From positions 13,335-77,334 of the forward strand of contig CAZVIN010000062.1 of NCBI GenBank assembly GCA_964627255.1: 64,000 nt of DNA, read 5' to 3'. The stretch comes from CALLJL01 sp964627255. Its GTDB lineage: Bacteria; Acidobacteriota; Aminicenantia; Aminicenantales; CALLJL01. The position numbers and the translations under genes are program-made. Numbering within the stretch: the stretch's first letter is position 1; each line of letters opens with the position of its first letter. The notes beneath the pieces were generated by a model. That model saw only the letters and a program-made list of their open reading frames with translations. It was not told the DNA's origin and did no database searches. This document shows positions 8,569 through 16,399 of the stretch, in pieces.

Positions 8569-10436
8569 GGATGTTGAAAGTCGAGGACTTGGCTCAAATT
8601 AAGCAAAAAAGGCTGGAGGAGATAAAACTTAGCGAAGCCGGGCCATTCAGGGCGCGCGTTGTTGTTCATTTGGGAACATGCGGGTTAAGCGCAGGCGCAG
8701 GCAGCATTCTTGAAGCCTTTGAAGCTCAGGTTGCCTCTCATCCTGAAGCCAAGGTTTATCTTCTCAAATGTGGCTGCGGTGGTTTCTGTGCCCGAGAGCC
8801 GATGGCTCAAGTGGAAGTTCTGGGAATGGAGCCTGTAACGTATGTTGACCTTAAGCTCAAGGACGTGAAGGCTATCTTTGAAGAGCACGTGCTTAAGGGA
8901 AAGGTGGTTGAGAGCAAAAGACTCTCGCCAGACGAATCTTTTTTTAGCCGCCAGCATTTTATTGTCTTGCGGCACCGCGGTCTTATAGACCCTGAAAATA
9001 TTGAAGATTATATCGCCTATGATGGCTATACGGCCCTGGCCAAGGTTTTAACTTCTATGACTCCGGAGCAGGTTATTGCTGAAGTCAAGGCTTCTGGGCT
9101 GCGGGGCCGAGGTGGCGGCGGTTTTCCGGCCGGGGTTAAATGGGAGACCTGCCGGCAGGCCGGCGAAGAAAGGCATGAAGAACGGTACGTGATATGTAAT
9201 GCTGATGAAGGCGACCCCGGCGCCTATATGGACCGGAGCGTTATTGAATCCGACCCCCATTCCGTTATCGAAGGCATGATTATCGGTGCCTATGCTATCG
9301 GTTCCCATCAAGGCTATGTTTACATTCGCAAAGAATACCCGGTGGCCTTAGAAAAGCTGAACATTGCCTTAGCTCAGGCAAGAGAATATGGTCTCTTGGG
9401 TAAGAACATCCTGGGAACTGGCTTTAGCTTTGATATCGAAGTCCATCGTGGGGCAGGCGCCTTTGTTTGTGGCGAGTCAACCGCTTTGATGGCTTCCTTA
9501 GAAGGAAGAGCCGGTATTCCTCGGGCCAAATATATCCATACAGTGGAGTATGGCCTCTGGAATAAGCCAAGTTGCCTCAATAACGTCGAAACCTGGGCTA
9601 ACGTGCCAGTTATCATTAACCAAGGTGCTTCCTGGTTTACCCAAATCGGCACGGGTGATGTTACTACTAACCCTTGGGGGGGAAGCAAGGGCACGAAGGT
9701 TTTTAGCCTTACGGGTAAGGTCAAGAACACCGGACTGATCGAGGTGCCGATGGGCATAACTTTGCGGGAAATAATTTTTGATATTGGCGGCGGCATTCCT
9801 GGGGGCAAAAAATTCAAGACAGTCCAGACTGGCGGGCCATCGGGCGGTTTCTTGCCGGAAAGTTTGCTCGACCTGCCAGTTGATTTCGATAGCCTGACTG
9901 AAGCTGGTTCCATGATGGGGTCGGGCGGGATGATCGTTGGGGACGAAGATACCTGCATGGTCGATATGGCGAAATACTTTATTAATTTTCTGTTGGAGGA
10001 ATCCTGCGGCAAGTGCGTTCCCTGCCGGGAAGGCTTGCGCTCGATGCACGCCATCCTGGAAAGAATAACTAAAGGCCAGGGTAGAGAAGGAGACCTGGAG
10101 GCCCTGAATGACCTTTCTCGGGTAATGATTCAATCTTCTCTCTGTGCCTTAGGCCAAAGCGCGCCTAACCCCGTCCTTTCGGCTATCCGCTATTTTCGGG
10201 AAGAATATGAGGCCCATATTCGCGACCATAAATGCCCGGCCGGAGTCTGTCCCGACCTCTATGAAATGATGATTGTCCCAGAGCTTTGCACGGGCTGCAT
10301 GGTTTGTGCCCGCTACTGCCCTACCCAGGCCATTTCAGGCGAGAAGAAGAAACCACACCGGATTGACCGGAATAAATGCATCAAATGCAATGTGTGTTAT
10401 TCTCTCTGCAAGTTCGGGGCTATCAAGAAAATATAG
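8565..10436 (+). CDS. NuoF/HndC-type NADH-binding flavoprotein with HndB-like N-terminal domain (copy 1)
   Basis: A 623-residue subunit expected to oxidise NADH or reduce NAD+ via FMN. The NAD/FMN region shows GLRGRGGGGFPAGVKW, the glycine-rich GAGAFVCGESTAL and the [4Fe-4S] ligands SCGKCVPCREG, followed near the C-terminus by two ferredoxin motifs (CTGCMVCARYCP, CIKCNVCYSLC). Residues 1-120 resemble the small HndB-like protein encoded separately at 31125-31514 (GTCGLSAGA, CGCGGFCAREPMA), not the thioredoxin-like head of the paralogous NuoF at 29285-31111. So the two loci differ in domain arrangement. Confidence 0.9.
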   Translation: MRMLKVEDLAQIKQKRLEEIKLSEAGPFRARVVVHLGTCGLSAGAGSILEAFEAQVASHPEAKVYLLKCGCGGFCAREPMAQVEVLGMEPVTYVDLKLKDVKAIFEEHVLKGKVVESKRLSPDESFFSRQHFIVLRHRGLIDPENIEDYIAYDGYTALAKVLTSMTPEQVIAEVKASGLRGRGGGGFPAGVKWETCRQAGEERHEERYVICNADEGDPGAYMDRSVIESDPHSVIEGMIIGAYAIGSHQGYVYIRKEYPVALEKLNIALAQAREYGLLGKNILGTGFSFDIEVHRGAGAFVCGESTALMASLEGRAGIPRAKYIHTVEYGLWNKPSCLNNVETWANVPVIINQGASWFTQIGTGDVTTNPWGGSKGTKVFSLTGKVKNTGLIEVPMGITLREIIFDIGGGIPGGKKFKTVQTGGPSGGFLPESLLDLPVDFDSLTEAGSMMGSGGMIVGDEDTCMVDMAKYFINFLLEESCGKCVPCREGLRSMHAILERITKGQGREGDLEALNDLSRVMIQSSLCALGQSAPNPVLSAIRYFREEYEAHIRDHKCPAGVCPDLYEMMIVPELCTGCMVCARYCPTQAISGEKKKPHRIDRNKCIKCNVCYSLCKFGAIKKI

Positions 10437-10445
10437 GAGGCAGTC

Positions 10446-12221
10446 ATGGAAGAGAAGAAAATCGTCACTTTGAAGATAGACGGGCATGAGGTTCAGGCTG
10501 AAAGGGGCACCCCAATCATCAAGCTGGCTGCTAAGTTGGGAATTCACATTCCGACTCTTTGCCATAATGATTTTGTCGAGCCCTTCGCCAGCTGCCGCGT
10601 TTGCTCGGTGGAGATGAGGCGTGGTAAGAGAAAACGTTTGGTTACAGCCTGTAATTACCCAGCTCAACAGGGAGAAGAGATTTACACAGATACGGAGTGG
10701 GTCAGGGAGAATCGGCGTCTCATTTTAGAATTGCTCTTAGCCCGCTGCCCCGAGGTCCCGATAATCAAAGAAATGGCCGCCGCCTACGGCGTAACCGAGA
10801 CCCGGTTCGAAAAGCTCTATTCCGACTGCATTAACTGTGGACTCTGTGTTCGCGTTTGCTCGGAGATTGTGGGGGCTAACGCCATTGGCTGGGCCGGCCG
10901 GGGCGTCAACCGAGAGGTGACTACCCCCTTCGAGTTCGACCCCGAAGCCTGCATCGGCTGCGGAGCCTGTGCTGGTGTTTGTCCCACGGGACGCATTAAG
11001 ATTGAGCCTATCTGGGAAATAGAAGAAGGCGAGTTGCGAGAATTCACCCTAGGCCCAACGAGCGCTATTTATATTCCTACTTATCAGGCTGTTCCCAAGG
11101 TGCCGGTCATCGACCCCAAGGCCTGTATTCATTTTAAGACTGGCGGCTGTCAGGTCTGTAGCCGGGTTTGTGAGCCAAAGGCGATTGCCCATGACCAGGA
11201 AGAAAGAATAGAAGAATTGGAAGTGGGACAAATTCTGGTGGCTACGGGATATGAGCTTTTTAACCCGCAAGTTATGAAACAATATGGCTATGGCGCTCTG
11301 GATGATGTTTATAGCAGCCTGGAAATGGAATACCTGCTAAATTCCAGCGGCCCGACAAACGGGCGGATTTTATTGAAAAACGGTCAAGAGCCGCGCTCGA
11401 TCGCCATTATCCACTGTATTGGTTCTCGGGATGTTAATCATCATCCCTATTGTTCCCGGATTTGCTGCATGTATGCGCTCAAATTTGCCCATTTGATTAA
11501 GGACCGGTCAGAAGCTCAAGTTTACCAATTTTACATTGACATGCGAGCTTTTGGTAAAGGTTATGAGGAGTTCTTCACTCGGATTCTCGACGAAGGAGTC
11601 AATGTTATTCGCGGCCGGGTAGCAGAGGTAGTTAAGGCCGGGCCGGGTAAAAATGAGACGGGAAAATTGCTCGTTCGCACCGAGGATACGTTAATTCATC
11701 AGTTTAGAGAAATCCCGGTGGATATGGTCATCCTCTGCAGCGCGGTGGAACCGCAGAAAGATGCGGACCGTATCCAGCGCCTTTTTTCTCTTAGCCGCAG
11801 CCCGGATGGCTTCTTCTTGGAAAAGCATCCTAAGCTTGACCCCACGGCTACGCCCACAGACGGCGTATATATAGCTGGATGCTGCCAAGGACCTAAGGAT
11901 ATTCCCGATACCGTCGCCCAGGCCAGTTCTGCGGCAGCCAGGATTCTGGCCACGATTGCCAAAGGGATAGTGGAAGTAGCGCCTATCGTCGCTCATATTG
12001 ACCCAGAAATTTGTGCCGGTTGCCGTTTATGCCTTCAGCTCTGTCCCTACGGAGCAGTCGAATTTTTGGCCGACAAAGGAATCAGCCAGGTTAATGAGGC
12101 TCTCTGCAAAGGATGCGGGACCTGTGTTTCCGCCTGCCCTTCTGGGGCTTCGGCGCAGCGACATTTTCGGGACGAGCAGATAATGGCAGAAATCGAAGGT
12201 TTGCTCCTGGACCAGAGATAG
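10446..12221 (+). CDS. NuoG-type iron-sulfur head fused to HdrA C-terminal half (copy 1)
   Basis: A 591-residue fusion. Residues 1-80 are a [2Fe-2S] ferredoxin domain (CHNDFVEPFASCRVC). Residues 80-190 hold a NuoG/HydA-like His-free Cys domain and two [4Fe-4S] motifs (CINCGLCVRVC, CIGCGACAGVCP). From about residue 215 the sequence is the second half of HdrA: a Cys-rich insert (HFKTGGCQVCSRVC), ILVATGYELFNP, HCIGSRDVNHHPYCSRICCMY, DMRAFGKGYEEF and the C-terminal two ferredoxin motifs (CAGCRLCLQLCP, CKGCGTCVSACP). With the product of 7187-8029 it would rebuild one HdrA and tie it directly to the NADH-side subunits. The family is recognised by these motifs; the electron route is inference. Confidence 0.88.
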   Translation: MEEKKIVTLKIDGHEVQAERGTPIIKLAAKLGIHIPTLCHNDFVEPFASCRVCSVEMRRGKRKRLVTACNYPAQQGEEIYTDTEWVRENRRLILELLLARCPEVPIIKEMAAAYGVTETRFEKLYSDCINCGLCVRVCSEIVGANAIGWAGRGVNREVTTPFEFDPEACIGCGACAGVCPTGRIKIEPIWEIEEGELREFTLGPTSAIYIPTYQAVPKVPVIDPKACIHFKTGGCQVCSRVCEPKAIAHDQEERIEELEVGQILVATGYELFNPQVMKQYGYGALDDVYSSLEMEYLLNSSGPTNGRILLKNGQEPRSIAIIHCIGSRDVNHHPYCSRICCMYALKFAHLIKDRSEAQVYQFYIDMRAFGKGYEEFFTRILDEGVNVIRGRVAEVVKAGPGKNETGKLLVRTEDTLIHQFREIPVDMVILCSAVEPQKDADRIQRLFSLSRSPDGFFLEKHPKLDPTATPTDGVYIAGCCQGPKDIPDTVAQASSAAARILATIAKGIVEVAPIVAHIDPEICAGCRLCLQLCPYGAVEFLADKGISQVNEALCKGCGTCVSACPSGASAQRHFRDEQIMAEIEGLLLDQR

Positions 12222-12275
12222 CTACTCCTTTAATAAAAAATAAACAACTTGGCGCAGAGAGACAGTTCAGGGGGG

Positions 12276-12620
12276 TCAAACTTCAGCTTCTAAGCTCACG
12301 AGGGTAAGCTCGGTGCCATCGAGGATGGTCACATCGGCCGAGCCACAGCGGGGACAAAGAAGCGGCAGGTCATCTTGGCTCGCCTCCTGGCCGCAGTGGC
12401 GACATTGAAATTTCACCTGGACTATATCCAGAATTAGCTCAGCTTCAGAAGCGAGGGTTTCTTTTTTATAGATATCAAAGGCGCTCTGGAAACATTCGGG
12501 CACCACTCCAGAAAAAGCGCCGCAGCGAAGCCTGACCAGGGTTATGCGCTTGATTTTTTCTTCTTTTGCCTTCTGCTCCAGAAGCTCGAAGAGATTGGCG
12601 ACTAAGGATAGTTCATGCAT
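12276..12620 (-). CDS. hypA: Hydrogenase nickel insertion protein HypA
   Basis: A 114-residue zinc protein that delivers nickel to the NiFe hydrogenase large subunit together with HypB. The nickel site MHE is at residues 1-3, and the zinc site is two CxxC pairs (CRHCG and CPRCG), as in HypA. The start overlaps the hypB stop by eight bases. It is the last gene of the minus-strand series and is convergent with the first hdr operon, 54 bases apart. HypC, D, E and F are not in the window. Confidence 0.93.
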   Translation of the reverse strand: MHELSLVANLFELLEQKAKEEKIKRITLVRLRCGAFSGVVPECFQSAFDIYKKETLASEAELILDIVQVKFQCRHCGQEASQDDLPLLCPRCGSADVTILDGTELTLVSLEAEV

Positions 12621-13284
12621 GGCGGCTCAAGAGTTTCTGGCGTTGATTTAGAAGAAATTGAATCACGGCCGAAATTCCCTCGCCAGTCTTAGCGGATGTA
12701 GCCAAAATGCTTAAGTTGGGGTTAATTTCCTTGGCCTCTCTTTTGACCCTTTCCAAGTCAAAATTAAGGTGGCTGAGCAAGTCTATCTTGGTAATAATAA
12801 GGCTTTGTGAAGTCAGAAAGGCCTTGGGGTATTTTTTTGGTTTGTCTTCTCCCTCGGTCACCGAAAGAAGTACCCACCGGAGGTTTTCACCCAGGTCATA
12901 AGAAGCGGGACAGACTAAGTTACCCACGTTTTCGATAAAGAGGAATTCGGTTTCCGCGGGAATTGCGCCGATAACCCGGGCAATCATCCTGGCTTCGAGG
13001 TGGCAGGCACCGCCAGTCGTTATCTGCCAGGCAGCTACACCCTTGGCTCTAATTCTGGCCGCATCCAGCTCGGTTTCGATGTCCCCCTCGATGACGGCCA
13101 ACCGGTGCTGAGGATGAAGGGCTTCGATAATTTTTTCTATCAAGCTGGTTTTGCCTGAACCCGGTGAGCTCATCAGGTTAATGGCTAAGATCCTGCGGTC
13201 TTCCAAAAGGCGTCGGGTTTCGGCGGCTATCTTTTTATTAGAACCCAGCAGGTCCTCAAGAACGCTGATTTCTTTGCGACTCAT
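12613..13284 (-). CDS. hypB: Hydrogenase nickel incorporation GTPase HypB
   Basis: A GTPase of about 223 residues that supplies energy or control for nickel insertion. It shows the P-loop SSPGSGKTSL, the metal-site region TTGGACHLEARM, the invariant ENVGNLVCP and the guanine-specificity motif TKIDLL. It has no His-rich N-terminal stretch, so it probably does not store nickel. The ATG at 13284 is preferred to a TTG at 13299. Even so it overlaps the upstream peptidase gene by 29 bases and has no clear ribosome-binding site, which points to translational coupling. Confidence 0.9.
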   Translation of the reverse strand: MSRKEISVLEDLLGSNKKIAAETRRLLEDRRILAINLMSSPGSGKTSLIEKIIEALHPQHRLAVIEGDIETELDAARIRAKGVAAWQITTGGACHLEARMIARVIGAIPAETEFLFIENVGNLVCPASYDLGENLRWVLLSVTEGEDKPKKYPKAFLTSQSLIITKIDLLSHLNFDLERVKREAKEINPNLSILATSAKTGEGISAVIQFLLNQRQKLLSRHA

Positions 13285-13783
13285 CGGAATTGGTTTCAAG
13301 GCCTAAAATAGATTTTATATATTTAACTATAGCCGGGAGGCTGGCCTTCATTTCAGGCGACAAAGCTTCGCCAAGATGATAAATGTCCTTAGCCTCGACG
13401 GCGATTATGGTTAATTCCTGCGGAACGGGGAGGTCGGCGGCCCGGCCGATTTCTAAGACCTGGTTAAAAGATAGATAATGAGGCGAGGGGCCAGGGACAG
13501 CTCTCAGGTCATTTTCTTTTAAAACCCGGATGCGACCAGTCTGCGGGTTGGGCTGTTTGATGGTGTCAATGATGAAAAGACGGTCGTACCCAAGAATAAA
13601 GTCCAGGATAGCCAACCCGGTGCAAGTTGAGGCAACAAAATCCACCTGGCCCATGGGAGTGGCTATGGAGTCTGAGCTGTCCATATCATTCAGCAATTCT
13701 TTTCTCAATCTCTTTACGACCTCAAGACCGACGCCGTCATCGCCAAAAAGGTCGTTGCCTAAACCAAGAACCAGGGTTTTCAT
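13256..13783 (-). CDS. NiFe hydrogenase maturation endopeptidase (HycI/HyaD family)
   Basis: A 175-residue peptidase that removes the C-terminal tail of a NiFe large subunit after nickel insertion. Residues at the nickel-sensing positions of the family are visible: Asp16 in LFGDDGVGLE (Glu in HybD, Asp here), Asp73 in FIIDTIKQ and His102 in SPHYLSF. It lies in an operon with hypB and hypA. Its likely client is the large subunit at 24553-26016, which has a 26-residue tail after DPCHACGTH. The other large subunit (16400-18136) carries its own peptidase-like domain. Confidence 0.87.
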   Translation of the reverse strand: MKTLVLGLGNDLFGDDGVGLEVVKRLRKELLNDMDSSDSIATPMGQVDFVASTCTGLAILDFILGYDRLFIIDTIKQPNPQTGRIRVLKENDLRAVPGPSPHYLSFNQVLEIGRAADLPVPQELTIIAVEAKDIYHLGEALSPEMKASLPAIVKYIKSILGLETNSDESQRNQRS

Positions 13784-14883
13784 CGGTTATTCGCCAGCGG
13801 CAAAAGAACGGTAAAAGTACTACCCTTTTCAGGCACGCTCTGGACTTCGATGGAGCCGTCATGGGCTTCGATGATTTTTTTGGCGATGGAGAGGCCAAGA
13901 CCAGTCCCTTTAGTCATTCCCTTTCCCGGTCGGGGGACGCGATAAAATTGGTCGAAAATAAAGGGCAAGTGTTCGGGTGGGATGCCAATGCCGGTATCGG
14001 CGATTTCGATAGCTAAATGGCTGTTAGTTCTACGGATTTTTACTCGGACTGAGCCTCCTGGTCGATTATATTTGATAGCGTTATGGAGCAAGTTGGCCAA
14101 AGCCTGTTCGAGGCTTTGTTCATCAGCCAAGACGATATCGGTCGGCGTTTCAACTTCTAAACGGATTTCAACTCGGGCTTCTTCAGCTATTGGTCTTAGG
14201 GTTTCTATCTGTTTGGTGAGGAGAGCTTGGCAAGATACAGGTCGAAACTTTGAAACCAGCTCCTGGCGATTAATCCGGGCTAAGTCAAGCCAATCGTTAA
14301 TCAGTCGGAGCAGGCCGTCGATGCGTTCCCGACAGCGGCGGAGCATATCGCTAATTTCCGGACTTACCGCTCCCGCATAGCCAGCGATGATGGTTTCAAA
14401 ATATTGCTGGACGGCGACCAACGGGCTACGGAGTTGATGAGAGACTAGGGTGATAAAATTTTCTTCCAGAAGCTTTTTTTCTCGGCGCAGGTTTTCTGCT
14501 TCGCGGGCTAACTCGCGTCTTTCTAAGGCCCGGCGGATAATGATCCGCAGCTCCTCGGGCGTAAAAGGTTTAGGTAGAAAGTCATAGGCTCCTTTTTTCA
14601 TGGCTTCGACGGCGGATTCGACGGTAGCGTATCCCGTAATAACAATAGAGATGATGTTCGGGTCTATTTCTTTTATCCGGTCAAGGACTTCGAACCCGCT
14701 GAGGCCAGGCATTTTGAGGTCGATGAGAGCCAGGTCCGGTTTTGAAGCCGCGGCTTTTTCCAGCCCCGACTGTCCATCCGCAGCGGTTTCTACGCGAAAA
14801 CCATAGCGAACCAAGATTTGAGTGCAGGAATCGCGCATGGATTCTTCGTCGTCGATGACCAAAACCAACGGCTTAGCTTCCAT
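13780..14883 (-). CDS. Response regulator-histidine kinase hybrid, soluble
   Basis: A 367-residue protein with an N-terminal receiver (acidic pair DDEE, phospho-acceptor Asp in LIDLKMPG, Lys in LPKPF), then a kinase with His in SHQLRSPL (dimerisation domain, about residues 140-210) and an ATPase domain (NLLHNAIKYN, DTGIGIPPEHLPFIF, GTGLGLSIAKKII). It has no membrane segment and no separate sensor domain, so its input must come through its receiver. Its stop overlaps the peptidase gene by four bases, which links it to hydrogenase maturation. The two small receivers just upstream (15209-15999) are plausible partners. Confidence 0.9.
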   Translation of the reverse strand: MEAKPLVLVIDDEESMRDSCTQILVRYGFRVETAADGQSGLEKAAASKPDLALIDLKMPGLSGFEVLDRIKEIDPNIISIVITGYATVESAVEAMKKGAYDFLPKPFTPEELRIIIRRALERRELAREAENLRREKKLLEENFITLVSHQLRSPLVAVQQYFETIIAGYAGAVSPEISDMLRRCRERIDGLLRLINDWLDLARINRQELVSKFRPVSCQALLTKQIETLRPIAEEARVEIRLEVETPTDIVLADEQSLEQALANLLHNAIKYNRPGGSVRVKIRRTNSHLAIEIADTGIGIPPEHLPFIFDQFYRVPRPGKGMTKGTGLGLSIAKKIIEAHDGSIEVQSVPEKGSTFTVLLPLANNR

Positions 14884-15130
14884 TATTTTCTGACTCCAGA
14901 GAAGTTCTTAAATTATTATTTTAGCCTAAAACAAAGCTTTCGGGTAGAAAAATTTTTGGCTTCCCAATCGGCGTGAATATGGTATTCGGCGCTCTTCGAA
15001 TGACGGAGGGTTCAGAATTCTTAAGAGGCGAATTTGTTCTGCTGGCAGCTTCGGCCTCAGGGAAGATGGAAGTTTAATCGTCCGAACAAAGAAAAGACTC
15101 AACTAAAAAGTGAGCTCCTTCTCGCCCTTC

Positions 15131-15156
15131 AGCCGGAGAAAATTTATCCTCCGGCT
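15131..15156 (-). terminator. Inverted repeat after the receiver gene, possible terminator
   Basis: AGCCGGAG and CTCCGGCT form a perfect 8 bp stem with a 10-base loop. It lies 53 bases past the stop of the minus-strand receiver gene at 15209. No T-run follows on either strand, so it could be a weak terminator or an mRNA 3' stabiliser. The rest of the 325 bp gap (14884-15208) holds nothing I recognise. Confidence 0.35.
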
Positions 15157-15208
15157 CCGGTCTTACCCCCAGGTCAAAGGGTGAGGTCTATCTTCCTCGA
15201 CGATGGCT

Positions 15209-15610
15209 TTATTTTTTCAAGAATTTTTCGATACGCGCCAGCAGGTCGGCAGGAACAATAGGCTTATCGATGTAATCATCTGGGCCGACCATCCCCTGTT
15301 CTTCTCCTTTAAACTGAAACCTCGTGCCGGCGATTTCTTTAACGGCCGAGACAAAGATGACAGGCGTGTCTTTAAATTCCTTGAATTCTTTCGAGGTTTT
15401 GATGGCGTGGCAGAGGGAGAAGCCATCAAAGAGGCTATCCATCATGATATCGAGAAGGATGAGGTCAGGTTTTTCCGAGAATATTTTCTGCTTGGCCTCG
15501 TGAGGGTTAGAGGCGGTCGCTACTTCATAAAGCGCTGCCTTAAGAACGGGAGTAACTGCCGCCAAAAAATCAGGGTCGTCATCAATAACCAGAATTTTCT
15601 TTTGACTCAT
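15209..15610 (-). CDS. Single-domain response regulator (CheY-like)
   Basis: A 133-residue stand-alone receiver. All key residues are present: the acidic pocket DDDPD near the N-terminus, the phospho-acceptor Asp in LILLDIMMD, Ser in FVSA and Lys in IDKPI. It has no output domain. An insert around FQFKGEEQGMVGPDD lies before the last strand. Its ATG overlaps the stop of the upstream receiver gene (TAATG), so both are cotranscribed. It may carry phosphate between the kinases of this locus, but no partner can be proven from sequence. Confidence 0.88.
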   Translation of the reverse strand: MSQKKILVIDDDPDFLAAVTPVLKAALYEVATASNPHEAKQKIFSEKPDLILLDIMMDSLFDGFSLCHAIKTSKEFKEFKDTPVIFVSAVKEIAGTRFQFKGEEQGMVGPDDYIDKPIVPADLLARIEKFLKK

Positions 15611-15999
15611 TAATTATTCCTCCTTTCATCAGGAATAAAAGCATTTTTTATCGCTAATTTTAACTCTTCCAGGCCGAAAGACTTGATGAAATAGAAAAAT
15701 ATATCTTGCGCTCGGACCTTGGCTTCCAGCTTTTTAGAATTTTTCTTGGTCATCATAATGATTCTTAGCTTCGGGTCAAGGCTTTTCAGGACAGAGACAG
15801 CCTCGTAGCCTTTCATTTCTGGTAAATCTACTTCCATCAGGAGACAATGATAATTGCCTTCGGTTATTTTCTTTATGGCTTCAGATAGGTTCTTGACTGT
15901 GTCAATAGTGTAAAGTTCGTCTTCCAACCGTCCCGCCAATTCCCTTCTTTCCCGGGGGTCGGGGTCAATGATTAAAACCTTCTTTTCTGACGAAGCCAT
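15610..15999 (-). CDS. Receiver-domain protein with Glu at the phospho-acceptor site
   Basis: A 129-residue receiver-like protein. The acidic pocket is IDPD (Asp12, Asp14), Thr84 and Lys106 (FIKSF) are conserved, but the residue aligned with the phosphorylated Asp is Glu56 (LLMEVDLPEM, where the family has LLDxxLPxM). Glu can mimic phospho-Asp, so the protein may be locked in an active state. The start at 15999 is fixed by GGAAGGAAG; a longer open frame to 16167 would run through the promoter. A perfect sigma54 promoter lies directly upstream (16027-16041). Confidence 0.82.
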   Translation of the reverse strand: MASSEKKVLIIDPDPRERRELAGRLEDELYTIDTVKNLSEAIKKITEGNYHCLLMEVDLPEMKGYEAVSVLKSLDPKLRIIMMTKKNSKKLEAKVRAQDIFFYFIKSFGLEELKLAIKNAFIPDERRNN

Positions 16000-16026
16000 A
16001 ACTTCCTTCCAGCGCTTTGATAAAGA

Positions 16027-16041
16027 GCAATTAACGTGCCA
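16027..16041 (-). promoter_or_regulatory. Sigma54 (-24/-12) promoter of the receiver operon
   Basis: On the minus strand the sequence reads TGGCACGTTAATTGC, a full match to the sigma54 consensus TGGCACGNNNNTTGC. The predicted start is about 16015, 16 bases before the ATG of the receiver gene, leaving room for its GGAAGGAAG site. An inverted repeat at 16075-16099 lies centred 60 bases upstream of the -12 element. Confidence 0.85.
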
Positions 16042-16074
16042 ATTCCGATTTGTCGAGAATTTCTGGGGCGAAGT

Positions 16075-16099
16075 TAACTTGTTGTAAATAAATAAGTTA
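16075..16099. promoter_or_regulatory. Inverted repeat TAACTT-N13-AAGTTA, likely activator-binding site
   Basis: The perfect 6 bp half-sites are at 16075-16080 and 16094-16099. The same layout (TAACTA-N13-TAGTTA) occurs at 20971-20995 in front of the other minus-strand sigma54 promoter, at the same distance of 60 bases from the -12 element. This suggests one activator, most simply the NtrC-type protein encoded at 21118-22485. Confidence 0.65.
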
Positions 16100-16279
16100 T
16101 AGACAAAGAAATTATTTTTTGGGGATATCATTTTTGGCCATAAGAACTGCGGGGCAATTCTCCCCATCTTTGTTCCAGAATTTCCTCCTATTTTTTGCCG
16201 CCAGCATTATAGCCCAGAAAAATAGACAAGAGCAATAAATTCTCTTGATTTTTTATTCTGTTCATATTAGGAAAAAGGC

Positions 16280-16361
16280 GTCCAGTGGCCTTAGGGATTG
16301 ATGCAGGATTATAAGGCAGGCCGAGCGGCTGACCGCTCGCTGGTCAAAGGGACCACTGGAC
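16280..16361. repeat. Nested inverted repeats between hydrogenase operon and receiver operon
   Basis: GTCCAGTGG (16280-16288) and CCACTGGAC (16353-16361) form a perfect 9 bp outer stem. Inside it CGAGCGG-CTGA-CCGCTCG (16322-16339) forms a 7 bp tetraloop hairpin. The element lies after the hydrogenase operon, beyond a separate small hairpin. It could be a structured 3' RNA or a small RNA. The sequence gives no further clue. Confidence 0.45.
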
Positions 16362-16388
16362 GAAGGAAAGAGGCTAAAGGTTAGCCTC
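16362..16388 (-). terminator. Terminator of the group 3b hydrogenase operon
   Basis: On the minus strand GAGGCTAA-CCT-TTAGCCTC forms a perfect 8 bp stem starting 12 bases past the stop codon of the large-subunit gene, followed by the short T-rich run TTTCCTT. It fits a weak intrinsic terminator. Confidence 0.5.
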
Positions 16389-16399
16389 TCGCCTCATCT

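Noticed and set aside
9374..10133. Long minus-strand open frames (226 and 211 codons) inside the first nuoF
   Set aside because: They are antisense to a well-conserved gene, have no ribosome-binding site and no recognisable motif. They result from codon bias of the real gene.
12222..12275. Terminator between the first hdr operon and hypA
   Set aside because: No stem-loop with a T-run can be drawn in the 54 bases.
16000..16167. Longer N-terminus for the Glu-type receiver
   Set aside because: It would cross a perfect sigma54 promoter and its own ribosome-binding site. The receiver fold begins at 15999.
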